Source: Frondihabitans australicus
GTDB lineage: Bacteria > Actinomycetota > Actinomycetes > Actinomycetales > Microbacteriaceae
Assembly (NCBI RefSeq): GCF_003634555.1
Contig: NZ_RBKS01000001.1
Location: forward strand, 1 to 64,000
Reading direction: 5' to 3'
DNA: 64,000 bases
Each line of letters starts with the position of its first letter. Positions within the stretch are counted from its first letter, which is position 1. Made by a program: the position numbers and the translations under genes. Of the stretch, positions 51,780 to 59,586 are shown in pieces. A model generated the notes under the pieces. That model worked only from the letters and a program-made list of their open reading frames with translations, had not been told where the DNA came from and made no database searches.

Positions 51780-52313
51780 TCAGCGGAGCTCGAGCGGCTC
51801 GCCCTCGTCAGCGGGGGCGAGCCGCTTCTGCATCCACGCCGTGGTGTGCCAGGCTCCGAGCTTCCAGCCGACGTCGGGGTAGGTCGCAACGGTCTCGAAC
51901 CCGAAGGAGCGATGCAGCCCCACGCTCGCGTCGTTCGGCAGCGTCATGCAGGCCATGGCGATGCGGAACCCACGGCGCAGGAGCAGCGGGAAGAGCGCCT
52001 CGTAAAGAGCCCGGCCGCCGCCGCGCCCGCCCGCGGCGGGATGCAGGTACACGCTCACCTCGGTCGCCCACCGGTACGCCGCCCGCTTGGCGAACGGCCC
52101 CGCGTAGGCGTAGCCGATGACGCCCCGGTCGGGATCGTCGAGCACGAGCCAGGCGTGGGCGGCCTGGGCGTCGATGATCCTGGTCGCCATCTCGGCGGCC
52201 GTCGGTGCGACCTCCTCGAAGGTGATCGCGGTGCCGGTGACGTACGGCTCGTAGATGGCGGCGCAGGCCGCCGCGTCGTCAGGTGTCGCGTCGCGGACGG
52301 TGAAGTCGGCCAT
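51780..52313 (-). CDS. GNAT N-acetyltransferase (phosphinothricin-acetyltransferase-like)
   Basis: 177 residues. FTVRDATPDDAAACAAIYEP and ITFEEVAPTAAEMATRI are the opening of the PAT/bar-like subgroup. Then VIGYAYAGPFAKRAAYRWAT, VSVYLHPAAGGRGGGRALYE (acetyl-CoA pyrophosphate loop, with G-G-R-G-G-G for Q/R-x-x-G-x-G/A) and HRSFGFETVATYPDVGWKLG. It transfers acetyl from acetyl-CoA to an amino group, for example of methionine sulfone or phosphinothricin. The ATG lies inside a 13-bp hairpin. Its 3' end is duplicated 920 bp away beside the MFS gene. Confidence 0.88.
   Translation of the reverse strand: MADFTVRDATPDDAAACAAIYEPYVTGTAITFEEVAPTAAEMATRIIDAQAAHAWLVLDDPDRGVIGYAYAGPFAKRAAYRWATEVSVYLHPAAGGRGGGRALYEALFPLLLRRGFRIAMACMTLPNDASVGLHRSFGFETVATYPDVGWKLGAWHTTAWMQKRLAPADEGEPLELR
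51782..51840. repeat. 59-bp repeat copy 2 (end of the acetyltransferase gene)
   Basis: The right-hand copy of the 59-bp direct repeat; the left copy is at 50862-50920, offset by exactly 920 bp. Only two bases differ, both in the hairpin loop, so the stem AGCGGCTCGCCC / GGGCGAGCCGCT is kept. Here it encodes the last 19 residues of the GNAT protein. Confidence 0.9.
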
Positions 52314-52336
52314 GCCAGCAGTCTGGCATGGCCGAC
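52305..52336 (-). promoter_or_regulatory. Hairpin enclosing the acetyltransferase start codon
   Basis: Perfect 13-bp arms GTCGGCCATGCCA and TGGCATGGCCGAC with a 6-nt loop. In the GNAT message the ATG and first codons (ATG GCC GAC) lie in the 3' arm, so the start would be sequestered. It may double as terminator of the gene ending at 52369. Confidence 0.6.
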
Positions 52337-52368
52337 GGGTGTGGGCGAGGCCCCTCAGGCGGTGCCTT

Positions 52369-52797
52369 CTAGCTCGCCGCGCCCGGGCCGTGGGGGAGTG
52401 CGTACGCCGTGGCGACGCCGACGACGCCGTCCTTCTCGGCGGTGACGGTGACGGTGCCCGCGGCGCCGATCTTCATGCCGCCGAGTTCGACGCTCCAGGA
52501 CCCGCCGAGGGCGTCCGTGCTCGCCGAGGCGACCGTCGAGCCGATGATCCCGCCGTCGGCGTCGAGGACGGTGATGATCGTGCCGGGCGCGGCCGAGCCG
52601 ACGAGGTTCGCCGTGCGCTTCACGAAATCCGGGTTGACCCCGACGATGCGGAAGGCCGGCGCGTCGGCGGAGGGCGCGACGACGGCCTGGCTCGCCGCGG
52701 CGGTGGCCGCCGGGGCCAGCGCGACGCCCGCTCCGACAGCGGAGGCGGCGATGAGGAGGGTCGCGCCGAGGCGCGAGGGGAAGGTTACAGAACGCAT
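52369..52797 (-). CDS. Small secreted Ig-like domain protein
   Basis: 142 residues. The signal peptide covers about residues 1-34 (basic start, LGATLLIAASAVGAGVALAP, cleavage near ATA). The rest is one bacterial Ig-like domain: FRIVGVNPDFVKRTANLVGS, APGTIITVLDADGGIIGSTV, WSVELGGMKIGAAGTVTVTA. Such repeats usually occur in arrays on adhesins; here there is one, with no anchor. The 85 nt upstream are AT-rich and probably hold its promoter. It follows the M1 peptidase gene on the same strand but is not tightly linked. Confidence 0.75.
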   Translation of the reverse strand: MRSVTFPSRLGATLLIAASAVGAGVALAPAATAAASQAVVAPSADAPAFRIVGVNPDFVKRTANLVGSAAPGTIITVLDADGGIIGSTVASASTDALGGSWSVELGGMKIGAAGTVTVTAEKDGVVGVATAYALPHGPGAAS

Positions 52798-52882
52798 GAT
52801 TCTCCATTCGTGCGAGAGGCTTTCTCTCCCCTCGAACTTAGCGAGAATACGAATGCAAAATATTACAATTCGTGGCCAAGGC

Positions 52883-54172
52883 TCAGAGCGCGGGCAGCGG
52901 CCTCCGCGTCAGCCAGTCGTCGAACAGGGCGGGGAGCTCGCGGATTCCGGAGACCTCGACGCACAGTCCGACGAAGTCCTCCGTCGTCACCACGCCGTGG
53001 CGATGCCTGGCCGTCCACTCGCGGAGAACGCGGAAGAAGGCGTCGTCGCCGATCCGCGCTCGCAGAGCCGCGAGCGTCAACGCCCCGCGCTTGTAGACGC
53101 GGTCGTCGAACATCGCGCGCGCCCCGGGGTCGCCGACGATGATGTCCTGCGGCAGACCCTTGAGGCGCGCGTGCGTCTCGGCGGCGAGACGTGCGGCCGA
53201 GGTGCGGCCGGAGGCCTCCGACCAGACCCACTCGGAGTAGCAGGCGAAGCCCTCGTTGAGCCAGATCTCGCTCCAGGAGGCGACGCCGACGCTGTTGCCG
53301 AACCACTGGTGCGCCAGCTCGTGGGCGACGAGCCGCTCGGCGGCGTCGTGGCCGTCGGCGTGGTTCGCGCCGAAGATCGCCATGCCCTGGGCCTCGAGCG
53401 GGATCTCGAGGTCGTCCTCGGTCACGACCACCGAGTACGACGGGAACGGGTAGGGCCCGTAGGCGTCCTCGAAGCAGGCCATCATCTCGCCGACGCGGCC
53501 GAAGTCGTGGGCGATGCGCGACCGCAGGGCGGGCGGCCCGGCGAGCACGCCGGGGACCTCGGCGAAGGTCGCGGGGACGAGCTCGTAGCGGCCGATCTGG
53601 ACGGTCGCGAGGTAGGTCGACGTCGGCTCCTGCTGCTCGTAGACCCACGTGGTGCGGCCGGAGCGCGTGCGCCTCGAGGCGAGCGTGCCGTTGCAGACCA
53701 CGGCGTACGACTGCTCGGTCGAGATCGCGATGCGGTACGACGCCTTGTCGGCGGGGTCGTCGTTGCAGGGGAACCAGGTGGGGGCGCCGGACGGCTGCGA
53801 GGCGACGATGACGCCGTCGGTGAGCTCTTCCCAACCGAGAGCACCCCAGGTCGACGAGCGCGGGGCGGGGGAGCCGCCGTACTCGATCGTGGCGACGAAC
53901 TCCTCGCCGGCCTCGATCGCGCTCGCCGGCGTCACGACGAGCTTCGCCGCGGACTGCGTGAACCGTGCGGCCTTCGTGCCGTCGACGCGCACCTTCGAGG
54001 CGCGCAGGCGGACCAGGTCGAGGCTGAATCGCTGCAGGTCGGCGAGTGCGCGCAGGCGGATCGTGGCGGTGCCGTCGAGCCGGTTCGTCGCCACGCGGTA
54101 CGTGAGGTCGAGGTCGTACGCGAGCGCCGTGTAGCCGTCGTTGCCGGAGTCGGGGAGGTAGGCGACCGCCAT
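52883..54172 (-). CDS. M1-family zinc aminopeptidase of the Pls operon
   Basis: 429 residues, lacking the large C-terminal domain of PepN. The N-terminal beta domain is followed by substrate-site PLEAQGMAIFGANHADG (variant of GAMEN), Zn-binding VAHELAHQWFGNSV with downstream LNEGFACYSEW, and the later YKRGALTLAAL containing the catalytic Tyr. No signal peptide is present. Its ATG shares a base with the Pls stop (TGATG). Known epsilon-poly-lysine producers carry M1-type epsilon-PL-degrading peptidases, so self-protection or product trimming is the likely job here. Confidence 0.9.
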   Translation of the reverse strand: MAVAYLPDSGNDGYTALAYDLDLTYRVATNRLDGTATIRLRALADLQRFSLDLVRLRASKVRVDGTKAARFTQSAAKLVVTPASAIEAGEEFVATIEYGGSPAPRSSTWGALGWEELTDGVIVASQPSGAPTWFPCNDDPADKASYRIAISTEQSYAVVCNGTLASRRTRSGRTTWVYEQQEPTSTYLATVQIGRYELVPATFAEVPGVLAGPPALRSRIAHDFGRVGEMMACFEDAYGPYPFPSYSVVVTEDDLEIPLEAQGMAIFGANHADGHDAAERLVAHELAHQWFGNSVGVASWSEIWLNEGFACYSEWVWSEASGRTSAARLAAETHARLKGLPQDIIVGDPGARAMFDDRVYKRGALTLAALRARIGDDAFFRVLREWTARHRHGVVTTEDFVGLCVEVSGIRELPALFDDWLTRRPLPAL

Positions 54173-57100
54173 CAGGAGCTGGCCACCGAGTGGTAGTCAG
54201 CGAACCGCACCTCGCGCCACGGCCCGATCGGGTTGCCCGACCAGCGGCTGCCCACGGGGACGCCCTCACCGCGCATGACGAGCGAGGCGGGGCCGACGGT
54301 GGCGTGGGCGCCGATCTCGGCGGCGGGCAGCACGACGCTGTGGGGACCGAGGGTGGCGCCCGCGTCGAGGGTGACGGTGTCCATGCTCATGATTCGATCA
54401 TGAAACAGGTGCGTCTGCACGACGCAGCCCCGGTTGACGGCCGAACCATCCCCGAGACGCACCAGGTCGGCCTCGGGCAGCCAGTAGCTGTCGGTCCAGA
54501 CGCCCTTGCCGATCGAGGCGCCGAGCGAGCGGAGCCACCACACGAGCGCGGGGGTGCCGGCCGCGGGCTGCGCGAACCACGGGGCGGCGCACAGCTCGAC
54601 GAAGACGTCGGCGACCTCGCTGCGCCAGACGAAGCTCGACCACAGCGGCTTCTCGGAGACCTTGATCCGGCCGATGAGGGCCCACTTCGCCGCGGTCGCG
54701 ACGAGAGCGGCCACGGCGCCGACGGCGAGCATGACGGCTCCGGAGACGAGGATCGTCCAGCCTGCGCCGATCTGGCCGACGAGCCAGAACAGGGCGAAGA
54801 AGAGCGTGAGCCCGATCAGGCAGGTGACGAACACCGGCACGATGCGGCCGAGCTCCCAGAGGATCCTGGCGAGACGGATCGCCGTGGGCGGGTGGAACGT
54901 GCGCGCGTCGTCGGTGACGGCGACGGTGCGCCGCAGCCGCACGGCGGGCGAGCCGAGCCACGACGACCCCGCCTTCGACTTCTTCGGCGCGGCGCTCAGC
55001 ACGGCGACGAGGCCGTCGCGCGGAACCTTGTGCCCCGGCCCGGTCATGCCCGAGTTGCCGAGGAACGCGCGCTCGCCGATCTCCGCCTCGGCCACGCGCA
55101 GCCAGCCGCCGCCGAGCTCGTACGAGGCGACCATGGTGTCGTCCGCCAGGAACGCCCCGTCGCGGATCGTCGTCATGGCAGGCAGCAGGAGCACGGTCGA
55201 CGCCTCGACGTCACGCCCCACCCGAGCTCCCAGCATGCGCAGCCACACGGCCGTGAACAGTCCCGAGTACAGCGGGAACAGGAAGGTCCGCGCGAGGTCG
55301 AGAAGCCGCTCGGTGCTCCACACCTGCCAGCCCACCCGGGATCGCACGGCGAACGTCCCCTCGCGCACGCCGATGCCGAGCAGGCGCACGAAGAGCACGA
55401 CGAGCACCGCAGCGGTGAAGCCGGCGAGCAGCGTCGCGGGCACGAGCCACGCGAGCGCCCGCAGGTACGCCTCGCCGAGCGTCGCCGAGCCCTGCACGCC
55501 GAGGGCGATGACGGCGGCGCCGCCGGCCAGCGACGCCACGGGCAGCAGGGAGAGCAGGATCGACGACACCCCGTACAGCGCCAGCCACCCGCGATGCGAT
55601 CCTGGCCGGTCGGACGGCCACCACGCGCGGTTCTTGCCGACCCGGGCGGCGGGCGAGCCTGCCCACTCCTGGCCGGAGGGGACGCGGCCGAAGACGGCCG
55701 AGCCGGGTGCGACCGAGGCGTTCTTCCCGATCCTGGTGCCGGGCAGGAGCGTGGAGCGCATGCCGACTGTCGAGCCCGCGCCGATCCGGACGGCGCCGAT
55801 TCGCACGGTGTCGCCGTCGATCCAGTAGCCCGACAGGTCGACTTCGGGCTCGATCGAGGCGCCGCGCCCGATGCGCAGCATGCCTGTGACCGGCGGGATC
55901 GCGTGCAGGTCGACGTCGGCCGCGATGCGGGCTCCGAGGGCGCGGGCGTAGTAGCTGATCCACGGCGCTCCCGCGAGGCCGACGGCGCCGATCTGGTGGG
56001 CGACCTGCTCGGCGAGCCACAGGCGCAGGTGCACGCCGCCGCCGCGCGGGTAGTCGCCGGCCTTCACGCCGCCGACGAGCGCGCGGGCGAAGAGCACCGA
56101 GATGGCCATGCGCCCGAACGGGGTGACGAAGACGATCAGCAGGATCGCGAGGAGCCACGGGTTCGCCGCCGGGAGAGCATCGAACGCGCGGCTGTGCGAT
56201 CCTGCGCTCCAGTGCAGCACCGACGAGGCCGTGAGCGCGTAGGTGACCCAGCGCACCCCGCTCAGGATGTGGAGGGGCAGGCCGAGGAGGGTCTGCAGCC
56301 ACTGCATCCGCACCGGCGTCGGCGTCGAGCGGTGGTAGTCGTCGTTCGGCACGGCCTGCGTACCGACACGGGCGGCGAGGGCGTCCGACATGGCGCCGAG
56401 CCGCGGGTGGGAGTAGATCTCGGCGACGGTGAACTCGGGGTCGCGCGCGCGGATCCGGGCGACGAGCTGGGCGGCCGCGAGCGAGCCCCCGCCGAGGTCG
56501 AAGAAGTTCGCGTCGGCGTCGTCGACGGGCAGGCCCAGCACGGCCTGCCAGTCGGCGGCGAGGATCAGCTCGTCCGGGCTCATGCCGGTGTCGTCGGGCC
56601 CGACGGAGGTGGGCGGCAGCGGCCACGGCAGCGCGTCGCGGTCGATCTTGCCGCTCGTCTTCGTCGGCAGGTCGCCCTCGACGAGGGCGAGCAGGGGCAC
56701 GAGGGCCGCGGGGAGCTCCTCGCGGAGGCGGGTGAGAGCGGCGTTGCGGTCGAAGGCACTCGGATCCTGCACCGCGAGGTAGCCCACGATGACCTGGTTG
56801 CCGGCGTCGGTCTTCCGCACGGCGGCCGCGGCCCCGCCGACCCCGTCGAGGGCGAGCAGCGCCGCCTCGATCTCGCCGAGCTCGATGCGCCGGCCGCCGA
56901 CCTTCACCTGGTCGTCGGCGCGGCCCTGGAAGACGAGGCCGTCGCGCTCGAAACGCACCAGGTCGCCGGATCGGTAGGCGCGCTGCCACCCCAGCTGCTC
57001 GTGCGGCGCGTACTTCTCGGCGTCCTTCGCCGGGTCGAGGTAGCGCGCGAGACCCACGCCGCCGATGATGAGCTCGCCGACCTCGCCCTCCCCGACGGGC

Positions 57101-58158
57101 TCGCCGGTGGTGACGTCGACGACGGCGGCGTCCCAGCCGTCGAGCGGGAGCCCGATGCGGACCAGCTCGCCGGCCTGCACGAGCGAACCGGTGGTGACGA
57201 CGGTCGCCTCGGTGGGGCCGTACGTGTTCCAGACCTCGCGGCCCTCGCCGGTGACCCGGTCGACCGTCTCGGGAGGCAGCGCCTCGCCGCCGAAGATGAG
57301 CAGGCGGACGCTCTCGAGCGCCTCGATCGGCCAGAGCCCCACGAGGGTCGGCACGGTCGAGACGACGGTGATGTCGTGCAGGACGAGCCAGGGGCCGAGG
57401 TCGGCTCCGGTGCGGACGAGGCTTCGGGGCGCAGGCACGAGGCAGGCTCCTGAGCGCCAGGCCAGCCACATCTCCTCGCAGGAGGCGTCGAAGGCCACGC
57501 TGAGCCCCGCGAGCACGCGATCGCCCGGGCCGAGCGGATCGATGCCGGGGGAGCGGAGGAAGAGGCGCGACTCGGCGTCGGCGAACGCGGCGGCCGAGCG
57601 GTGGCTCGCGGCGACGCCCTTCGGGGTGCCGGTCGAGCCCGAGGTGAAGATGATCCAGGCGTCGTCGTCCGGGAGGGGCGCAGTGGGCGTCGCCGCCGCG
57701 GCTCCGGTGGCCCGGCTCGGGTGGGGTGCGACGGGCTGGAAGATGCCGGTCTCGGCTCCTGCCGCATCGCGGTAGAGCCCCCTGGCGCCGATGATGCCGA
57801 CGACGTTCGCCTCGCCGAAGACGAGGTCGGCGCGCTCCTGCGGGTCGTCCGCGTCGACCGGGACGTACGCGGCTCCCGCGGTCAGCACGGCCAGGATCGC
57901 GATGTACAGCCACCGGTCGCCCGACGGCATCCGCACGCCGACCTTGTCGCCCCGTCGCACGCCGGCCGCCGTGAGCGAGGCCGCCGCCGCACGCACGCGC
58001 ACGGCGAGCTCGCGGTAGCTGAGGGCGCCGTCCTCGTCCTCGAGCGCCGACGCCTCCGGGTATGCCTCCACGGTCGAGCGCAGCACGTCGACGAGGGTGC
58101 GCGTCTCGGGAGCACGCTCGGAGCCGAGCAGAAGGCCGGGGGTGTGCACGTCGGTCAT
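54172..58158 (-). CDS. Pls-type non-ribosomal peptide synthetase (epsilon-poly-lysine synthetase-like)
   Basis: 1328 residues, nearly the length of known epsilon-poly-L-lysine synthetases. The adenylation domain (about 1-510) has TSGSTGTPKGV, FDASCEEMWLAW, NTYGPTEATVV, YRSGDLVRF and SGKIDRDALP. A carrier domain (about 525-600) has NFFDLGGGSLAAAQ, Ser bearing phosphopantetheine. Then six helices in three pairs (about 623-693, 853-933, 1100-1160) alternate with three left-handed beta-helix-like tandem domains (723-840, 963-1076, 1186-1320). There is no condensation or thioesterase domain. In Pls the tandem domains join free amino acids to carrier-bound ones by isopeptide bonds. A PPTase and an M1 peptidase are in the same operon. 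The polymer is predicted, not proven. Confidence 0.9.
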   Translation of the reverse strand: MTDVHTPGLLLGSERAPETRTLVDVLRSTVEAYPEASALEDEDGALSYRELAVRVRAAAASLTAAGVRRGDKVGVRMPSGDRWLYIAILAVLTAGAAYVPVDADDPQERADLVFGEANVVGIIGARGLYRDAAGAETGIFQPVAPHPSRATGAAAATPTAPLPDDDAWIIFTSGSTGTPKGVAASHRSAAAFADAESRLFLRSPGIDPLGPGDRVLAGLSVAFDASCEEMWLAWRSGACLVPAPRSLVRTGADLGPWLVLHDITVVSTVPTLVGLWPIEALESVRLLIFGGEALPPETVDRVTGEGREVWNTYGPTEATVVTTGSLVQAGELVRIGLPLDGWDAAVVDVTTGEPVGEGEVGELIIGGVGLARYLDPAKDAEKYAPHEQLGWQRAYRSGDLVRFERDGLVFQGRADDQVKVGGRRIELGEIEAALLALDGVGGAAAAVRKTDAGNQVIVGYLAVQDPSAFDRNAALTRLREELPAALVPLLALVEGDLPTKTSGKIDRDALPWPLPPTSVGPDDTGMSPDELILAADWQAVLGLPVDDADANFFDLGGGSLAAAQLVARIRARDPEFTVAEIYSHPRLGAMSDALAARVGTQAVPNDDYHRSTPTPVRMQWLQTLLGLPLHILSGVRWVTYALTASSVLHWSAGSHSRAFDALPAANPWLLAILLIVFVTPFGRMAISVLFARALVGGVKAGDYPRGGGVHLRLWLAEQVAHQIGAVGLAGAPWISYYARALGARIAADVDLHAIPPVTGMLRIGRGASIEPEVDLSGYWIDGDTVRIGAVRIGAGSTVGMRSTLLPGTRIGKNASVAPGSAVFGRVPSGQEWAGSPAARVGKNRAWWPSDRPGSHRGWLALYGVSSILLSLLPVASLAGGAAVIALGVQGSATLGEAYLRALAWLVPATLLAGFTAAVLVVLFVRLLGIGVREGTFAVRSRVGWQVWSTERLLDLARTFLFPLYSGLFTAVWLRMLGARVGRDVEASTVLLLPAMTTIRDGAFLADDTMVASYELGGGWLRVAEAEIGERAFLGNSGMTGPGHKVPRDGLVAVLSAAPKKSKAGSSWLGSPAVRLRRTVAVTDDARTFHPPTAIRLARILWELGRIVPVFVTCLIGLTLFFALFWLVGQIGAGWTILVSGAVMLAVGAVAALVATAAKWALIGRIKVSEKPLWSSFVWRSEVADVFVELCAAPWFAQPAAGTPALVWWLRSLGASIGKGVWTDSYWLPEADLVRLGDGSAVNRGCVVQTHLFHDRIMSMDTVTLDAGATLGPHSVVLPAAEIGAHATVGPASLVMRGEGVPVGSRWSGNPIGPWREVRFADYHSVASS

Positions 58159-58862
58159 GAAGCGCCTTCCGGTCGGGATGAGAGCGCCCGTACCTTACCG
58201 GTCGCCGGTGGCGCGCCGGTGAACCACGATGCCGGGGCCGTCACGGCGACCGCCCCCACGAGGCGACCTGCCAGGGCGACGGGCAGGTCGAGGTCGCGCA
58301 GGATCCCGGCCCGCACGGCCTCGGCGACACTCACCTCCGCCATCGGCCGGGTCAGACCCTCGCCGGTGGCCTTGAGCAGGGCCTCTTTGCGCACCCACGT
58401 GGCGAGGAGGTCGTCTCCGCTCTCGCCGGGCGCCAGGACCCCGTCGCGGAGCGGGGCGAGTGCCGCCGGCTCCTGCGCCCCGCGCTCTTCGATGTCGACG
58501 CCGCACGGCACAGGGCCCAGCGCGATGGCCGCGAAGGCTCCGCTGCGACTGAGGCTGAACTCGACGCCGTCGGCCTGCGGCTTGCCGTGGGGGCCGCCGC
58601 AGGCGAGGCAGGCAGCGCGCAGGATCCGCACGTCGCCCGGCGCCACGCCCACGGCGTCGCCCAGCAGCCGCCGCAGCACGCGGTGCGCCTCGATGTAGCG
58701 GCGGCGGTCGACGGGGCTGCGCAGACGGCCTGCGCGCTCGCGTTCGGCGGCGTCGAGAGTGCTCGCCGCGGCGCTCGCGGCGGCGTAAGTGTCGGTTCCT
58801 ACGGAATCGGGTGCGAGCGCGTCGAGGTCGACGACGTGCACCGTGATGTCCGCGAGCCCCAT
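58155..58862 (-). CDS. 4'-phosphopantetheinyl transferase (Sfp-type)
   Basis: 235 residues. Family signatures are RRRYIEAHRVLRRLLG, FSLSRSGAFAAIALG, CGVDIEERG (Mg-binding Asp and Glu) and WVRKEALLKATGEGL with the catalytic Glu/Lys set. It transfers phosphopantetheine from CoA to the Ser of a carrier domain. The ATGA overlap with the Pls gene shows its client: it activates the carrier of the synthetase. It is the first gene of a leftward three-gene operon PPTase - Pls - M1 peptidase. Confidence 0.92.
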   Translation of the reverse strand: MGLADITVHVVDLDALAPDSVGTDTYAAASAAASTLDAAERERAGRLRSPVDRRRYIEAHRVLRRLLGDAVGVAPGDVRILRAACLACGGPHGKPQADGVEFSLSRSGAFAAIALGPVPCGVDIEERGAQEPAALAPLRDGVLAPGESGDDLLATWVRKEALLKATGEGLTRPMAEVSVAEAVRAGILRDLDLPVALAGRLVGAVAVTAPASWFTGAPPATGKVRALSSRPEGAS

Positions 58863-58976
58863 GCGCTCGACGCTATCGCCGATTCCGGATCTGCCGACGC
58901 AACCCCACCGCGGGATGACGCGGTCCACTCTCGAGGACGACGCGTCCGGGCCCCAGCTCACCGTAGAGTGGCCTGC

Positions 58977-59549
58977 GTGAACAGAAGTGAGATATTCCAG
59001 GGGAACGACTCTCGTGCGGGCGCGATCGGCCGCGGCGCCGTCGCAGTCCTCATGGCGGTCGGCGGCGGCCTCGTGATCGGCGGCCTGTCGAGCCCGGGCC
59101 AGCAGTACCTTCCCGAGTCGGTCGGCTCGATCGCCAACTCGGTGGGCGGCTGGAGCATGTTCACGTTCCTGCTGGTCTGGCTGTCGCGGGCCCGCCCCGT
59201 CCTGGGTGCGATCCTCGGCGTGGCCGCCTTCGAGGCGATGCTCGAGGGCTACGCGATCGTCAGCGAGTGGCGCGGGTTCTACTACTCGGCGCCGTTCTCG
59301 AGCATGTGGGTGATCCCGGGAATCCTGGCGGGACTCGTCCTCGGCTTCGGGGCGGCGACCGTCCGCCACACCCGGCGACCGCTGGGCCGCTGGCTCTCGG
59401 TCGTGCCGCTCAGCCTCGTGCTCGTCGTCGAGGGCGCCTACGGCCTGCTCGTCATCTCCGACACCACCAGCCCGGTCTACTGGACGATCGAGGTCGTCGC
59501 CGGCGCTGTGTTCCTGGCGCTCGCCGTGTGGCGACGACGGCGCGCCTGA
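58977..59549 (+). CDS. DUF6518-like integral membrane protein
   Basis: 190 residues from a GTG; the frame continues upstream only as a shadow. About six hydrophobic segments, including AVAVLMAVGGGLVIGGLSSP, MFTFLLVWLSRARPVLGAIL and VIPGILAGLVLGFGAATVRH. GYAIVSEWRGFYYSAP is a distinctive loop. This layout is seen in small actinobacterial membrane proteins of unknown function. It is divergent from the PPTase operon with 114 nt between; no regulatory element stands out there. Confidence 0.7.
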   Translation: MNRSEIFQGNDSRAGAIGRGAVAVLMAVGGGLVIGGLSSPGQQYLPESVGSIANSVGGWSMFTFLLVWLSRARPVLGAILGVAAFEAMLEGYAIVSEWRGFYYSAPFSSMWVIPGILAGLVLGFGAATVRHTRRPLGRWLSVVPLSLVLVVEGAYGLLVISDTTSPVYWTIEVVAGAVFLALAVWRRRRA

Positions 59550-59586
59550 CCACTTCCGTTCACCTCCGGGCGGCACGATGTGCCGC

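Noticed and set aside
50862-51840. Integrative element with att sites
   Set aside because: Repeats flank the segment at a gene end, but there is no integrase, excisionase or transposase; kept only as a cassette hypothesis.
54190-57453. 1087-codon + strand frame opposite the Pls gene
   Set aside because: Low-complexity Arg/Asp/Gly translation, no motifs, while the minus frame has every A-domain and carrier motif.
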